Shown piece by piece: positions 53,084 to 62,574 of a stretch of DNA of 64,000 nucleotides. Made by a program: the position numbers and the translations under genes. The stretch comes from Lactonifactor longoviformis DSM 17459 (lineage in GTDB: Bacteria; Bacillota; Clostridia; Lachnospirales; Lachnospiraceae). The DNA lies in contig NZ_FQVI01000025.1 in NCBI RefSeq assembly GCF_900129135.1, positions 1-64,000 on the forward strand, read 5' to 3'. The stretch's first letter is position 1. Every line of letters begins with the position of its first letter. The notes under the pieces are model-generated. The model saw nothing but the letters and a program-made list of their open reading frames with translations. It did no database searches and had not been told where the DNA came from.

Positions 53084-54327
53084 ACGTCCTCTCTTCTGCC
53101 GTACCGGATTGCCTCATCATACATAGCAATGACATTTTCCGGCCTGACACCGTACTGAATGTTATGTACCGGATTAAACACAAACCCTCCGCCCTTGCGG
53201 AAGATATCGATCCGCTCCCTTACCTGGGCTCTGACTTCCTCCGGAGTTCCGAACTGCAGGGTTGTCTGGGTATCCGCCCCGCCGCCCCAGAAGACAAGAT
53301 CTTTGCCGAATTCCTCCTTCAGGGCGGCAGGATCCATGCCTGCGGCAGTTGTCTGCACGGGATTAATAATATCTACCCCTGCCTCAATCATATAGCCCAG
53401 AATATTCCGAATCGAACCGCAGCTGTGGTACATGGTTTTTGCATGGCTGTGACTGTGTACATAGTCGTTCACTTTCTTCAGGTTCGGGAGATAGAGATCT
53501 CTAAAGATATCCGGGTGAAACAGTTCTCTGTCCTGGGTCCCGTAATCTGTGGTTGACATAAATATAGTATCGATATAGGGCTCTACTGCTTCCAGATACA
53601 GCTTCAGGTTCTCTATGGCCCGGTCTGCTGTGGCCTCCAGAATCTCATACACATATTCCGGGTCTGTGCAGAGGCGGCAAAGCCAGTCTGTAAATTCGTG
53701 GCCCGCAAATATACTCGTGGAAGTCATACGGAGCTTTCCAAATCCTCCGCTCACAGAATATTCCGTGTGATTGTGAAGATCCTTTGCCCTCTGCCCCAAA
53801 AGTTTCAGCTCTTCGTCCCGGTAGAGGGGGATAGACTTTCTCCACTCCTCCGGATCCATAAGGTGATCATCATCTGCGGAGACAGCCAGTGCAGGATCGT
53901 TGTACCTCTCAAAATACAGCCCATCCTTTTTGGGCATGAACGCCACCTTCCGTCCCTTTTTATTGCGCAGAATCAGGTATCCCTCATCGTCATATTCCGG
54001 GGCAAAGCCTCCGGGCACCTGCACGGTATGTCCCTTTCCTGTGGTCCAGCGTTTCCAGTCTTTATTGTCCAGCTCCCAGGTCTCACAGACATTCTCCAGC
54101 TGAATTACATCGCACTTAAAGCGGGAGAGCATGGGCTCCTCTACTCTGGCCAGCATCTGAAACTGATCGTAAACCTTAGGTATCCCTACCTCAAGTCCCA
54201 GCATCTGTGCCACCTCCAGATACTCATCCACATGAATTCCGGAAGCCTTTGTGCCCCCGAGATCTATGGGAAGTTCCTCTGTTTCCTCGTGATTTATTGC
54301 CTTTCTGATCCGTTCTCTGGATGTCAT
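53080..54327 (-). CDS. Uroporphyrinogen decarboxylase (UroD)-family protein in a sugar operon
   Basis: A 415-residue protein of the UroD superfamily, longer than true UroD, with YHSCGSIRNILGYMIEAGVDIINPVQ and FWGGGADTQTTL. Related genes are common beside sugar ABC transporters in Clostridia and Thermotogae-like genomes; their reaction is unknown. It is linked by 4-base overlaps to both the ABC ATPase and, about 1-3 bases away, the kinase, so it is clearly part of the sugar operon. AGGAG precedes the ATG. The function may involve demethylation of a methylated sugar or inositol, which is speculation. Confidence 0.83.
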   Translation of the reverse strand: MTSRERIRKAINHEETEELPIDLGGTKASGIHVDEYLEVAQMLGLEVGIPKVYDQFQMLARVEEPMLSRFKCDVIQLENVCETWELDNKDWKRWTTGKGHTVQVPGGFAPEYDDEGYLILRNKKGRKVAFMPKKDGLYFERYNDPALAVSADDDHLMDPEEWRKSIPLYRDEELKLLGQRAKDLHNHTEYSVSGGFGKLRMTSTSIFAGHEFTDWLCRLCTDPEYVYEILEATADRAIENLKLYLEAVEPYIDTIFMSTTDYGTQDRELFHPDIFRDLYLPNLKKVNDYVHSHSHAKTMYHSCGSIRNILGYMIEAGVDIINPVQTTAAGMDPAALKEEFGKDLVFWGGGADTQTTLQFGTPEEVRAQVRERIDIFRKGGGFVFNPVHNIQYGVRPENVIAMYDEAIRYGRREDV

Positions 54328-55877
54328 CCGCGTATCTCCTCTCTGTTTCGGCCCGTTGTCTGTTTACAGGATAAATTCATTATTTTTACCTGGGATGCCT
54401 CCTCTTTTTCCAGCTCTCCGCTGACTCTTCCGTTAGACAGAACCACAAAGCGATCGCACAGGGCATACAATTCAGGAAGCTCCGATGATACGATAACGAT
54501 GGACATCCCGCCGGCCGCCAAGTCTGCTATTACCCGGTAAATCTCACTTTTAGCGCCCACATCTACCCCTCTGGTCGGCTCGTCCAGCAGCAGCACTCTG
54601 GGATTGGTGATTATGCACTTTCCCAGCAAAACCTTCTGCTGATTCCCGCCGCTGAGGGACAGGATGCCTGCATCCAGAGAGGGTGCCTTGATGTGAAGCA
54701 TCTTAAAATACTTTTCTGCCAATTCCTTCTCTTTCTTCTTGTCTATAAACGGCCCCTTTTTCAGCTTGTCCAGATAGCTTAACGTAAGATTCTGCCGGAC
54801 ATTCATGGACTTCACGTAACCGTCCCTCTTTCTGTCTTCATTCAGCAAAGAGATCCCGTAGCCGGATGCGGTCTTCCCCCGGGGCATTGCCAGCTCCTTT
54901 CCGTCCAGGAAGATACACCCTGCTTTTTTCTTCATGATGCCGTAGACCGCACGGAGGGTTTCGCTTCTGCCCGCGCCCACCAGACCGGCCAGTCCCAGAA
55001 CCTCGCCGGCGCGCACGGAAAAACTCACATGATCTACAATATTTACCTTTTTATTATATGGGTGGGGAACCGTGAAGTCCTCCACCCTAAGCACCTCTTC
55101 CCCGATTGTCTTGGGAACCGAGGGATACATCTTTTCCATCTTCCGGCCGATGATATCCTCCACAATCTGTTCCGAGTCATACTCCGGCCCGGAATATTCG
55201 GAAATACATGTGCCGTCCCGCAGAACCACCACCCGGTCAGAGATGTGGAATACCTCTTCCAGCTTATGAGAGATATAAATGCAGGAGATCCCTTCCCCCT
55301 GGAGCTTTCGCAGGATATCCACAAGAAATTTTGTCTCCGACTCCGTCAGGGCGGCCGTGGGCTCATCCAGAATTAAGACATGAGGATTCAGGATAAGGGA
55401 TCGGGCAATGCAGATCAGCTGCTGGATGCTGGCGCTTAAATTGCGCACCAGCATAGTTACATCCAGTTCTATCCCCAGGGTTTTAAGTACCGCCTCCGCC
55501 TCCTTTTTCATCCGTTTCCAGTCAACCATTCCCCGGGGTGTCTTTGGAATGTGACCCACAAAAATATTTTCTGCCACCGTCAAATCCAATTCCAGATTGA
55601 TTTCCTGATAAATCATGGCAATCCCGGCATTCTGTGCATCCCTTGGATTACGAAATGTTTTTTCTTTCCCCTGTACTTCTATAGTCCCAGTATAGCTGCC
55701 CGCGGGATAGATCCCGCTTACGATTTTCATGAGAGTAGATTTTCCTGCCCCGTTTTCCCCTAAAATTGCCAGGATTTCCCCCTTTTTCAGGGCAATGCTT
55801 ACATTTTCCAGTACCTGATTATCATAAAAGCTCTTGCAGATATGATTCACAGACAGAACGATTTCCTTTTCCTGCAT
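54324..55877 (-). CDS. Sugar ABC transporter tandem ATPase, RbsA/MglA type
   Basis: A 517-residue tandem ATPase. N-domain: Walker A GENGAGKST and Walker B LILDEPTAAL. C-domain: altered Walker A region (GLVGAGRSE), signature LSGGNQQK and Walker B LLLDEPTRGVDVG, the normal pattern for this family. AAAGGGGG precedes the ATG, and its stop overlaps the UroD start. It energises uptake by the RbsC-type permease 26 bases upstream. Compare the orphan relative at 61071-62522. Confidence 0.93.
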   Translation of the reverse strand: MQEKEIVLSVNHICKSFYDNQVLENVSIALKKGEILAILGENGAGKSTLMKIVSGIYPAGSYTGTIEVQGKEKTFRNPRDAQNAGIAMIYQEINLELDLTVAENIFVGHIPKTPRGMVDWKRMKKEAEAVLKTLGIELDVTMLVRNLSASIQQLICIARSLILNPHVLILDEPTAALTESETKFLVDILRKLQGEGISCIYISHKLEEVFHISDRVVVLRDGTCISEYSGPEYDSEQIVEDIIGRKMEKMYPSVPKTIGEEVLRVEDFTVPHPYNKKVNIVDHVSFSVRAGEVLGLAGLVGAGRSETLRAVYGIMKKKAGCIFLDGKELAMPRGKTASGYGISLLNEDRKRDGYVKSMNVRQNLTLSYLDKLKKGPFIDKKKEKELAEKYFKMLHIKAPSLDAGILSLSGGNQQKVLLGKCIITNPRVLLLDEPTRGVDVGAKSEIYRVIADLAAGGMSIVIVSSELPELYALCDRFVVLSNGRVSGELEKEEASQVKIMNLSCKQTTGRNREEIRG

Positions 55878-55903
55878 GATATTTCCCCCTTTGTCCCTGA
55901 ATC

Positions 55904-56887
55904 CTAATCCTCTGCGGTTTTAGAGCGTTTGATCTGATCAATGATAACAGCAACCACCAATGCGGCCCCGATTACAAAGTTCTGCCAGTATGCGGATATC
56001 TTCATAATGGTCATGCTGCTGGAAAGAATGTTCATAAATATAACACCGATCACCGTGCCGGCCAGGGTTCCCTTTCCTCCGTATGTACTGGTTCCCCCAA
56101 TAACAACTGCGGCAATCACCTGCAGCTCATATCCGGTACCTGCAGAGGGCTGTCCGGAACCCAGGCGGGAGGACATCAGGACACCGTCGAGAGCAGACAA
56201 TGTTCCGATGATTGCATACAGGCTGATCATAATAGCATCAATATTAATTCCTGCTACCCGGGCCGTCTCAATATTCCCCCCTATGGCATAGATCTTCCGC
56301 CCATACACGGTATATCTCATGATGATAAAAAAGACGGCGGCCAGGATCATTGCACACACCACTGCAGTGGGTATGCCAAGGATCATATTCTGCTGCTCAA
56401 TAGCCTTAAATGCCTCCGGAAGCGGAAAGATGGGGGTTCCCTGGGTGATAACATAGACTAGTCCCCGGGCCATATAGTACATCCCCAGCGTCATCATAAT
56501 CGGCGGAATCTTTAGCTTTACGATAACTACTCCGTTTAATATCCCGCAGGCCATGCCGGACAGCAGTCCCAGAAGAACACTTGGGAAGATCGGCACCCCG
56601 TTTGTGAGAAAATAGGCGGTGACTACACCTCCCAGGCCATAGACGGATCCCACAGAAAGATCCAGTCCCCCGGAAATTAAAATCAGTGTCATTCCCAGGG
56701 CCGGTATGAGCATATAGCCGCTGGAGCGCAAAATACTTAATACATTTAGCTTTGTAAGAAATAAAGGATTCACCATCTGCACGATAATGATTAACAGGAT
56801 GGTGGGAATCATAATCCCAATCTCCTTTACCCGAAAGATATTTTTAATGATCAATTCCTTTTTTATGCCTGTCTGTTCTCTACTCAT
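55904..56887 (-). CDS. Sugar ABC transporter permease, RbsC type
   Basis: A 327-residue permease with eight to ten helices and the family motifs GMTLILISGGLDLSVGSVYGLG and VIGGTSTYGGKGTLAGTVIGV. The ATG at 56887 is chosen because homology starts there. Upstream codons to 57016 read into the binding-protein end region without family similarity. Confidence 0.92.
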   Translation of the reverse strand: MSREQTGIKKELIIKNIFRVKEIGIMIPTILLIIIVQMVNPLFLTKLNVLSILRSSGYMLIPALGMTLILISGGLDLSVGSVYGLGGVVTAYFLTNGVPIFPSVLLGLLSGMACGILNGVVIVKLKIPPIMMTLGMYYMARGLVYVITQGTPIFPLPEAFKAIEQQNMILGIPTAVVCAMILAAVFFIIMRYTVYGRKIYAIGGNIETARVAGINIDAIMISLYAIIGTLSALDGVLMSSRLGSGQPSAGTGYELQVIAAVVIGGTSTYGGKGTLAGTVIGVIFMNILSSSMTIMKISAYWQNFVIGAALVVAVIIDQIKRSKTAED

Positions 56888-56930
56888 ATCCACGACCTGC
56901 TTTCCTGTCTGTACGTAATCTGGTCCATCC

Positions 56931-58037
56931 TTACTTAGCGCCGGTTGCTGCCGACCAGTCCTGATCCGGGAAGTCTGCGTCAAACCATTGCTTTCCTTCC
57001 TTGAAATGATCTGCAAAGCTGTCTACGTTCTCCCCATTGATAGGGGTAACGCCGGCGTCCACAAATGTCTCTGCCGGCTGAGCGCCGAACATTTTTTTCA
57101 TATACGTCCACATGGCAGGCCGGTACCCATACTGAAAATAATTTTGTGCAAGGGATCCCAGCACATAGCCGCTGTTAATCTCTTCCAGACAGTCTTCCTG
57201 CATTCCGTCCCCAAATATAATAACGCTTCCCGGTTCTTTCCCCATTTCTTTCATCGCCTGGGCGATGGCAGCCGCACATTCTCCGCCGCAGCAGACAACT
57301 GCATTTACCTCAGGGTATGCAGTAAATAAATCCTTGGCATGCTGGAGCGCTACCGTGGCATCGCTGTCTGAACTCAGCTGCTGCACTACTTCAAATCCGG
57401 CCTCATGCTCTGCAAATGCCTTTTCATATCCCTCCATTACGCCGATGGCAAGCTCAGAGTCCAGCTGATAAAGCATTTCTGCTGCAACTATTTTCTTTCC
57501 CTCCAGCGCCTTACCCACTTCTTTGCCTCCCAGATACCCCCAGTTTACAGCATCCGGGTTACAGCCGCCTGCCAGATATTGATGCAGATTCGGCGTGTCT
57601 CCCCCCGCGGTGTAGAGATCAATGCCAGCCTCATAGCAGTCTTTGAAACAGGATTCCATTGCGGATTCGCTTAAGCCAAAGGTAGCAATTCCGTCGGCGC
57701 CGTCCGCGATAGCCAGCTCAATGCATTTAATCATCTCATTGGCGTCCAGACCGGTGGGGCCCACCCAGCTGACCTCAAGTCCCGGAAAATCCTTCTGGGC
57801 CTGCTCAATTCCTTCCTTTGCCCCCAGCCATACCTGATGGGCAATCAGCGGCGTAACAAATACGAATTTGACCTTGTCTCCGCTTTCAGTATCTGTCTTT
57901 GTCTCCCCCGCGGTCTGTGTCTCTTTATCCGGTTCCTTTTCCGCTGTTTCGTCCTTCCCTCCGCACCCGGCCAGCATACCGGCTGCCAGAACTATGCTGA
58001 GTATCAGAGCCGCGCCTTTTTTGATTCTTTTTCTCAT
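56931..58037 (-). CDS. Sugar ABC transporter substrate-binding lipoprotein (ribose/AI-2 family)
   Basis: A 368-residue lipoprotein with lipobox LAGC and a Peripla_BP_4-type sugar-binding fold: the beginning KFVFVTPLIAHQVW, DGADGIATFGLS and VVCCGGECAAAIAQAM are typical. ATG 58037 follows AAGGAGAGG; the in-frame sequence upstream is hydrophilic and unrelated. It is the first gene of the sugar operon, divergent from the YesN/YesM-type pair. The sugar is not identified. Confidence 0.92.
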   Translation of the reverse strand: MRKRIKKGAALILSIVLAAGMLAGCGGKDETAEKEPDKETQTAGETKTDTESGDKVKFVFVTPLIAHQVWLGAKEGIEQAQKDFPGLEVSWVGPTGLDANEMIKCIELAIADGADGIATFGLSESAMESCFKDCYEAGIDLYTAGGDTPNLHQYLAGGCNPDAVNWGYLGGKEVGKALEGKKIVAAEMLYQLDSELAIGVMEGYEKAFAEHEAGFEVVQQLSSDSDATVALQHAKDLFTAYPEVNAVVCCGGECAAAIAQAMKEMGKEPGSVIIFGDGMQEDCLEEINSGYVLGSLAQNYFQYGYRPAMWTYMKKMFGAQPAETFVDAGVTPINGENVDSFADHFKEGKQWFDADFPDQDWSAATGAK

Positions 58038-58124
58038 ACACAATACCTCTCCTTCTTTTATTTTGTCCGGGCCTTTTCCCGATGTCTGTATTATTGCAGA
58101 TGCATCCCTCCCTGTCCACGGGAC

Positions 58125-58226
58125 AATTTTCAGATTAGGTGGACTCTGGTTGTGAATTTTCAGTTTACCATTATTTGGTAATTCATTTGACTTGCAAGTC
58201 AAAAATAGATATGGTACGTTTACCAT
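58125..58226. promoter_or_regulatory. Divergent operator region between sugar operon and YesN/YesM pair
   Basis: AATTTTCAG occurs twice, exactly 30 bases apart (58125-58133 and 58155-58163), the spacing of three helical turns that AraC-type activators favour. Three palindromes follow: TTACCATTATTTGGTAA (58165-58181), TTTGACTTGCAAGTCAAA (58186-58203, perfect) and ATGGTACGTTTACCAT (58211-58226, near-perfect). The motif TTTACCAT is also shared. This is a dense control region likely bound by the YesN-type regulator and perhaps a second protein. Confidence 0.55.
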
Positions 58227-58274
58227 AAGTTTACAGAATCCTGCAACCGGATGCAGAAGGAGGCGTTTTTAACA

Positions 58275-59882
58275 ATGTTAAAGGTTTTAATTGCGGATGA
58301 TGAAACACTGGTATGTGAATTAATTAAAATGTCCATAGACTGGGGCGCCATTGGGCTGGAAGTGTGCGGAACTGCCTATAACGGGCTGGAGGCACTGGAG
58401 ATGGCTCTGAAGGTGAAACCGGATATTATTATAACAGACGTGCGGATGGCTGGATTGGACGGTTTGTCTCTGATTGAGGGTGTCCGGAATGCCAGGCTGG
58501 ACTGCCGCTTTATCATTATCAGCGGCTATCCTGATTTTAGTTATGCCCAAAAGGCTCTGAAACTCAGCGTCTTCGAGTACATACTAAAGCCTATTGACGA
58601 GGTGACCCTGACGGAGGCCTTAATCCGCCTCCGCAATAAAATACAGCTGGACAGCGAAGCCTCCTCTCAGATATCAGCCTATAAAAATCAGCTGGATCAC
58701 AACCTGGAACTGATGCGGTCCCGTTTTCTCACGGAACAGCTGTCCCTCTCCCGGCCTTTTGCTATGCCTCTGGAGGAGATTAACGAAACCTACCAGTTTC
58801 AGTTTCAGTATGCGGTATATGCAGCTATTGTTGTAAAAGTTGACAGTATATTTGAGGAAAGCCAGCCCTCAGATATGGATACCCTTCTCCTGCGGAAAAT
58901 GTGCGGTGCAATACGGCAGAGGATGAATAAGGGAGGGGTTCTGTCCTACTCTATTGTCAAGCCGGGACGTGTAATCAGCATTGTAAACTGTACCATGGAG
59001 CAGGCGGCAGATCTATATAACCTTTCCCAGGCGGTTCTCTCTGAGCTCCAGAACCGGGATGAATGGTTTAACCAATATTCTTTTACCGTAGGGCTTGGCA
59101 CTATGACAGACAGCCTGGACAAAATCCACCACTCCCTCACCGCAGCCGACACAGCGGTAAAATACCGTATTGTCAATGGGGGAAACCGGGTGATTAATTC
59201 TGCCTCCCTGTCCTTTCCCCACTACAGCATCCGTGACTATATCACTGTGGACGACGAAAAAACCTTTTTTCATCTCCTGCAGAACTGTGATACCATTGAG
59301 CTGAAAAACTGGATTCTCTCCCTGTTTCAAAGCCCCCATATTATCAAGTACCCCTCCCCGCCCCTGCTTTTTGATCTGGCGGAGAAATGCGCAGATATCT
59401 TTGGGGAGGCTGTAAAGACCCTCGATCCGGACAGCATGCCCCGCAGTGAGTTACTCCGTCAGGCACTGGACAACTGCCGCTCGCTGGAGGATATTCTCCG
59501 GACACTTCTGGATCATATACAGTCCTTTGCACAGGACTTTTATACCAGCCGGACCGAAACCTACAGCAAGCCCATCCAGATGATGAAAGACTACGTGCTT
59601 CTCCACTACAGGGAACCCATAAAGTTAAATGACATGGCTGAGCTGGTACATTTCCACCCCAATTACCTGAGTGAGCTCTTCCGGAAGGAGACGGGTATGA
59701 CCTTCAGCGACTATCTCACCGACTGCCGGCTGGATGCCGCCAAACGTCTGCTCCTGGATCTCCAGTATAATGTGTATGATGTAGCCGAGCTGGTAGGCAT
59801 TAAAGATACCAAATATTTCAGCCGGATATTCAAAAAAGCGGTGGGTGTCACCCCCAGCGAATACCGAAAGCTGCATATGTAG
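58275..59882 (+). CDS. YesN-type response regulator with AraC DNA-binding domain
   Basis: A 535-residue regulator. The receiver domain has acidic pocket DD at 8-9 and phospho-acceptor Asp55 in ITDVRMAG. A central variable region follows, then a C-terminal AraC pair of HTHs (NDMAELVHFHPNYLSELFRK and DVAELVGIKDTKYFSRIFKK). ATG 58275 has GGAGG 12 bases upstream; an ATG at 58251 lies before that site. It diverges from the sugar importer operon and is the natural activator of it. Confidence 0.92.
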   Translation: MLKVLIADDETLVCELIKMSIDWGAIGLEVCGTAYNGLEALEMALKVKPDIIITDVRMAGLDGLSLIEGVRNARLDCRFIIISGYPDFSYAQKALKLSVFEYILKPIDEVTLTEALIRLRNKIQLDSEASSQISAYKNQLDHNLELMRSRFLTEQLSLSRPFAMPLEEINETYQFQFQYAVYAAIVVKVDSIFEESQPSDMDTLLLRKMCGAIRQRMNKGGVLSYSIVKPGRVISIVNCTMEQAADLYNLSQAVLSELQNRDEWFNQYSFTVGLGTMTDSLDKIHHSLTAADTAVKYRIVNGGNRVINSASLSFPHYSIRDYITVDDEKTFFHLLQNCDTIELKNWILSLFQSPHIIKYPSPPLLFDLAEKCADIFGEAVKTLDPDSMPRSELLRQALDNCRSLEDILRTLLDHIQSFAQDFYTSRTETYSKPIQMMKDYVLLHYREPIKLNDMAELVHFHPNYLSELFRKETGMTFSDYLTDCRLDAAKRLLLDLQYNVYDVAELVGIKDTKYFSRIFKKAVGVTPSEYRKLHM

Positions 59883-59902
59883 CCGCTTAGGAGCGGTTTT
59901 TT
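59883..59902 (+). terminator. Small terminator/attenuator between response regulator and kinase genes
   Basis: CCGCT (59883-59887) and AGCGG (59892-59896) followed by TTTTTT, directly after the regulator's stop. A short stem with a good T-run could lower transcription of the kinase and ATPase genes downstream. Confidence 0.55.
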
Positions 59903-59938
59903 CCCATAATCCGCCGCCGCAGGATAGGAGGTCTTCCA

Positions 59939-61117
59939 TTGAAGAACATATTATATAAACTCAAGGGCATGGATATTACGGAGATTTTCAGTCTGAAGCA
60001 TAAGACAGTTTTCCTCTTTGTACTCAGTCTGGCTGCAAATGTTTTGGTCTCTCTTCTGGTATCCCTGTCTTGTATCCGAAGGATCCTGAGAGCACAAAAA
60101 GAACACCTGACTCTTGGATTTTCCGGCATTTATCTGCCGCTGATCCTAAGCGGGATACTTTTACTGCTCCTGGCTGCCGCTTCCGGCATACTGTTCTACA
60201 AGACTGTTTATCAGCCAATTTTTAAAATAGATGAGGCACTTCACAAAATAATGGATGTGGATCCCAGCTATGAGATAACTATCAGCAGGCAGAGTGAGCT
60301 ATACCCTGTGGCAAAAAGTCTGAATCAGATTCTCCTCCGGCTAAAAGGGTATATGGACCGTGAGTACAGTGAAAAAATTCTGCGGAAGCAGATGGAGATT
60401 AAGGCGCTTCAGAGCCAGATTAACCCTCACTTCCTCTACAACTCCCTGGACTGCATCCGGGGGGAGGCCCTGATGCAGAACGCGCCCAACATTGCCCATA
60501 TGACCAAAGCCTTATCCAACCTGTTTCGATACTCTATGTCCCACGACTCCAGTCTGGTAACCTTCCGCGCGGAACTGGAGCATGTAAATAATTATATGAT
60601 CGTCCAGCAATACCGGTTTAACAACAAATTTACTATGCATCAGCAGATTGAGCGCACTGCCGGCTTTAATCTCATGGACTATAAGCTGCCCCGCATGACC
60701 CTTCAGCCTATTGTGGAAAACGCCATTATCCATGGGCTGGAAACCAGGCTTAAACCCGGAAATATATGGATCAGCGCCTATGCTACCAGCCAGAGAGTGG
60801 TAATAACCATTGAGGATGACGGCATCGGCCTGTCCCAGGAAAAGATGAATGAACTCAATGAAAGCTTCACCCGTCCTGTGTCCCAGTGCATAGAGCAGGA
60901 GGAGGACTACGTACCCAAAAGTATTGCACTGCCCAACATTAATGAACGGATTAAGCTTACGTACGGGGATGAATTCGGACTGCAGATTGCCGGAACCCTG
61001 CAGCTCGGCACAAATGTAGAGATTACACTGCCGGCACCTAAATTAAACACGGAATTTACCGGAGGGATTTATGAAAACAGAACTTCTGCGGGCAGATCAT
61101 ATCACAAAATCATATAA
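59939..61117 (+). CDS. YesM-type sensor histidine kinase without extracellular sensor domain
   Basis: A 392-residue kinase starting at a TTG (59939) seven bases after GGAGG. Two helices (about 23-45 and 64-88) enclose only about 18 residues, whereas YesM-type kinases usually have a ~250-residue Cache-like domain there and are about 580 long. A HAMP-like linker, His_kinase domain with His164 (INPHFLYNSL), N-box QPIVENAIIHG and G-box EDDGIGLS are intact. It probably receives its signal from another protein. Its 3' end overlaps the ATPase gene by 47 bases. Confidence 0.88.
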   Translation: MKNILYKLKGMDITEIFSLKHKTVFLFVLSLAANVLVSLLVSLSCIRRILRAQKEHLTLGFSGIYLPLILSGILLLLLAAASGILFYKTVYQPIFKIDEALHKIMDVDPSYEITISRQSELYPVAKSLNQILLRLKGYMDREYSEKILRKQMEIKALQSQINPHFLYNSLDCIRGEALMQNAPNIAHMTKALSNLFRYSMSHDSSLVTFRAELEHVNNYMIVQQYRFNNKFTMHQQIERTAGFNLMDYKLPRMTLQPIVENAIIHGLETRLKPGNIWISAYATSQRVVITIEDDGIGLSQEKMNELNESFTRPVSQCIEQEEDYVPKSIALPNINERIKLTYGDEFGLQIAGTLQLGTNVEITLPAPKLNTEFTGGIYENRTSAGRSYHKII

Positions 61118-62522
61118 TCGCATACGCGTCCTGAACCACACCAGCTTCCATATCTTTACCGGCGAGATCCTGGCAATTATTGGTGAAAACGGGGCCGGCA
61201 AATCTACTCTTGTGAAGATCCTCATCGGGGAAACCTCCGCGGATTCCGGGAGGATTTATTACAAAGGGCAGCTGCTCACCGCAGTCAATTCCGCGAAACT
61301 GGCATCCATGGGGATCGGTGTAGTACACCAGAAGCCTCTGCTGGTTCCATTTCTCACCATTATGGAGAATATATATGTGATCCGCCGCACCGGGCCGGGA
61401 GAAATCTTTATCGATCGCCGGAAGTATATCCGGCAGACCCAGGAGCTTCTGAAAAACTTTCAGCTGGACTTTTCTCCCCTTACCAAAGTGTCCAGGCTCT
61501 CCTTCGCCCAGCAGCGGATGATTGAGATATTGAAAGCAATCTCAATCCATCCTCAGCTTCTTATTCTGGACGAGCCGGCCCACCCATTCTCGGAACAGGA
61601 TTTTCAGCTTTTTCAGAATATTCTTCTGAAGCTGAAGCAAATGGGCACTTCTGTTCTTCTCATTACCCACAATATTGATGAGGTGATGTCACTGGCCGAC
61701 CGTGTGGTTGTCCTGCGGGACGGCAGTACCGTATTCAATAAAAAAGCCGGACAGTTTCTGAAAAGCACTCTGCTTCAGGTGCTTCTGGCCGGTCCCCCCT
61801 CCAGTACCTATACCTCCCCTTTAAGGTGTGAGGATCAGGAGGTGCTTCGTGTTGAGCATCTGGCTGCAGGCAAAGTGCTGAAGGATATTACCTTCTCCCT
61901 GAAAAAAGGAGAGGTTCTGGGGATCACCGGCCTGTCGGGCTCCGGAAAATCCACTCTCCTCTATACTCTTTTCGGCTTGGAAAGGGTAAAGCACGGAGAA
62001 ATCTTTATCCATGATAAAAAGTGCTCCATCTCCTCCCCAAGAGACGCCATCCGCCAGGGACTTGGTCTGATTGTGGAAAACAGATTTGAAAACGGACTGA
62101 TTATGCATATGACAACCGCCTCAAACCTTATGCTGTGCTCCCTGAACCGGATCAGCCGATGGGGCTTTGTACTCCCCCATCTGGAATCTTATCTGGTTAA
62201 CTATTTGACTGAAAAACTGGGAATCTCTCCCCCTTCCCCTTATCTAACCGTTGATCACTTAAGCGGGGGAAACCAGCAGAAGGTGCTTCTGGCAAAATCA
62301 TTGGCAGCCAAGCCCTCCATATTGTTAATGGATCAGCCCACCTCAGCTATCGATATGACCTCCAAAAAGGAGCTGTATCTGACCATCTCACAGATTGCAA
62401 AGGAGGGGACCTCTATCATTCTGGTCTCAAATGAGCTCCATGAGGTCTGTGAGATCTGCAACCGGGTTTTGGTTATCAACAATGGACGCATTGACGAGAA
62501 CCTGTCCCGGCAGCCGCACTGA
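61071..62522 (+). CDS. Orphan tandem ABC ATPase (RbsA-like) in a two-component operon
   Basis: A 483-residue tandem ATPase related to RbsA but without a permease beside it. N-domain: Walker A GENGAGKST, signature LSFAQQR, Walker B LLILDEPAHPF, H-loop LITHNIDEV. C-domain: an intact Walker A GLSGSGKST, where RbsA is usually degenerate, signature LSGGNQQK, and Walker B LLMDQPTSAID, with the catalytic Glu replaced by Gln. GGAGGG precedes the ATG inside the kinase gene. Overlap with the kinase implies coupled translation and a sensing or transport role alongside it. Confidence 0.85.
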   Translation: MKTELLRADHITKSYNRIRVLNHTSFHIFTGEILAIIGENGAGKSTLVKILIGETSADSGRIYYKGQLLTAVNSAKLASMGIGVVHQKPLLVPFLTIMENIYVIRRTGPGEIFIDRRKYIRQTQELLKNFQLDFSPLTKVSRLSFAQQRMIEILKAISIHPQLLILDEPAHPFSEQDFQLFQNILLKLKQMGTSVLLITHNIDEVMSLADRVVVLRDGSTVFNKKAGQFLKSTLLQVLLAGPPSSTYTSPLRCEDQEVLRVEHLAAGKVLKDITFSLKKGEVLGITGLSGSGKSTLLYTLFGLERVKHGEIFIHDKKCSISSPRDAIRQGLGLIVENRFENGLIMHMTTASNLMLCSLNRISRWGFVLPHLESYLVNYLTEKLGISPPSPYLTVDHLSGGNQQKVLLAKSLAAKPSILLMDQPTSAIDMTSKKELYLTISQIAKEGTSIILVSNELHEVCEICNRVLVINNGRIDENLSRQPH

Positions 62523-62574
62523 TCCCGGGCAGACGCGGCCGTCAGACAGAATTCGCATACCCATATTTATTTTA

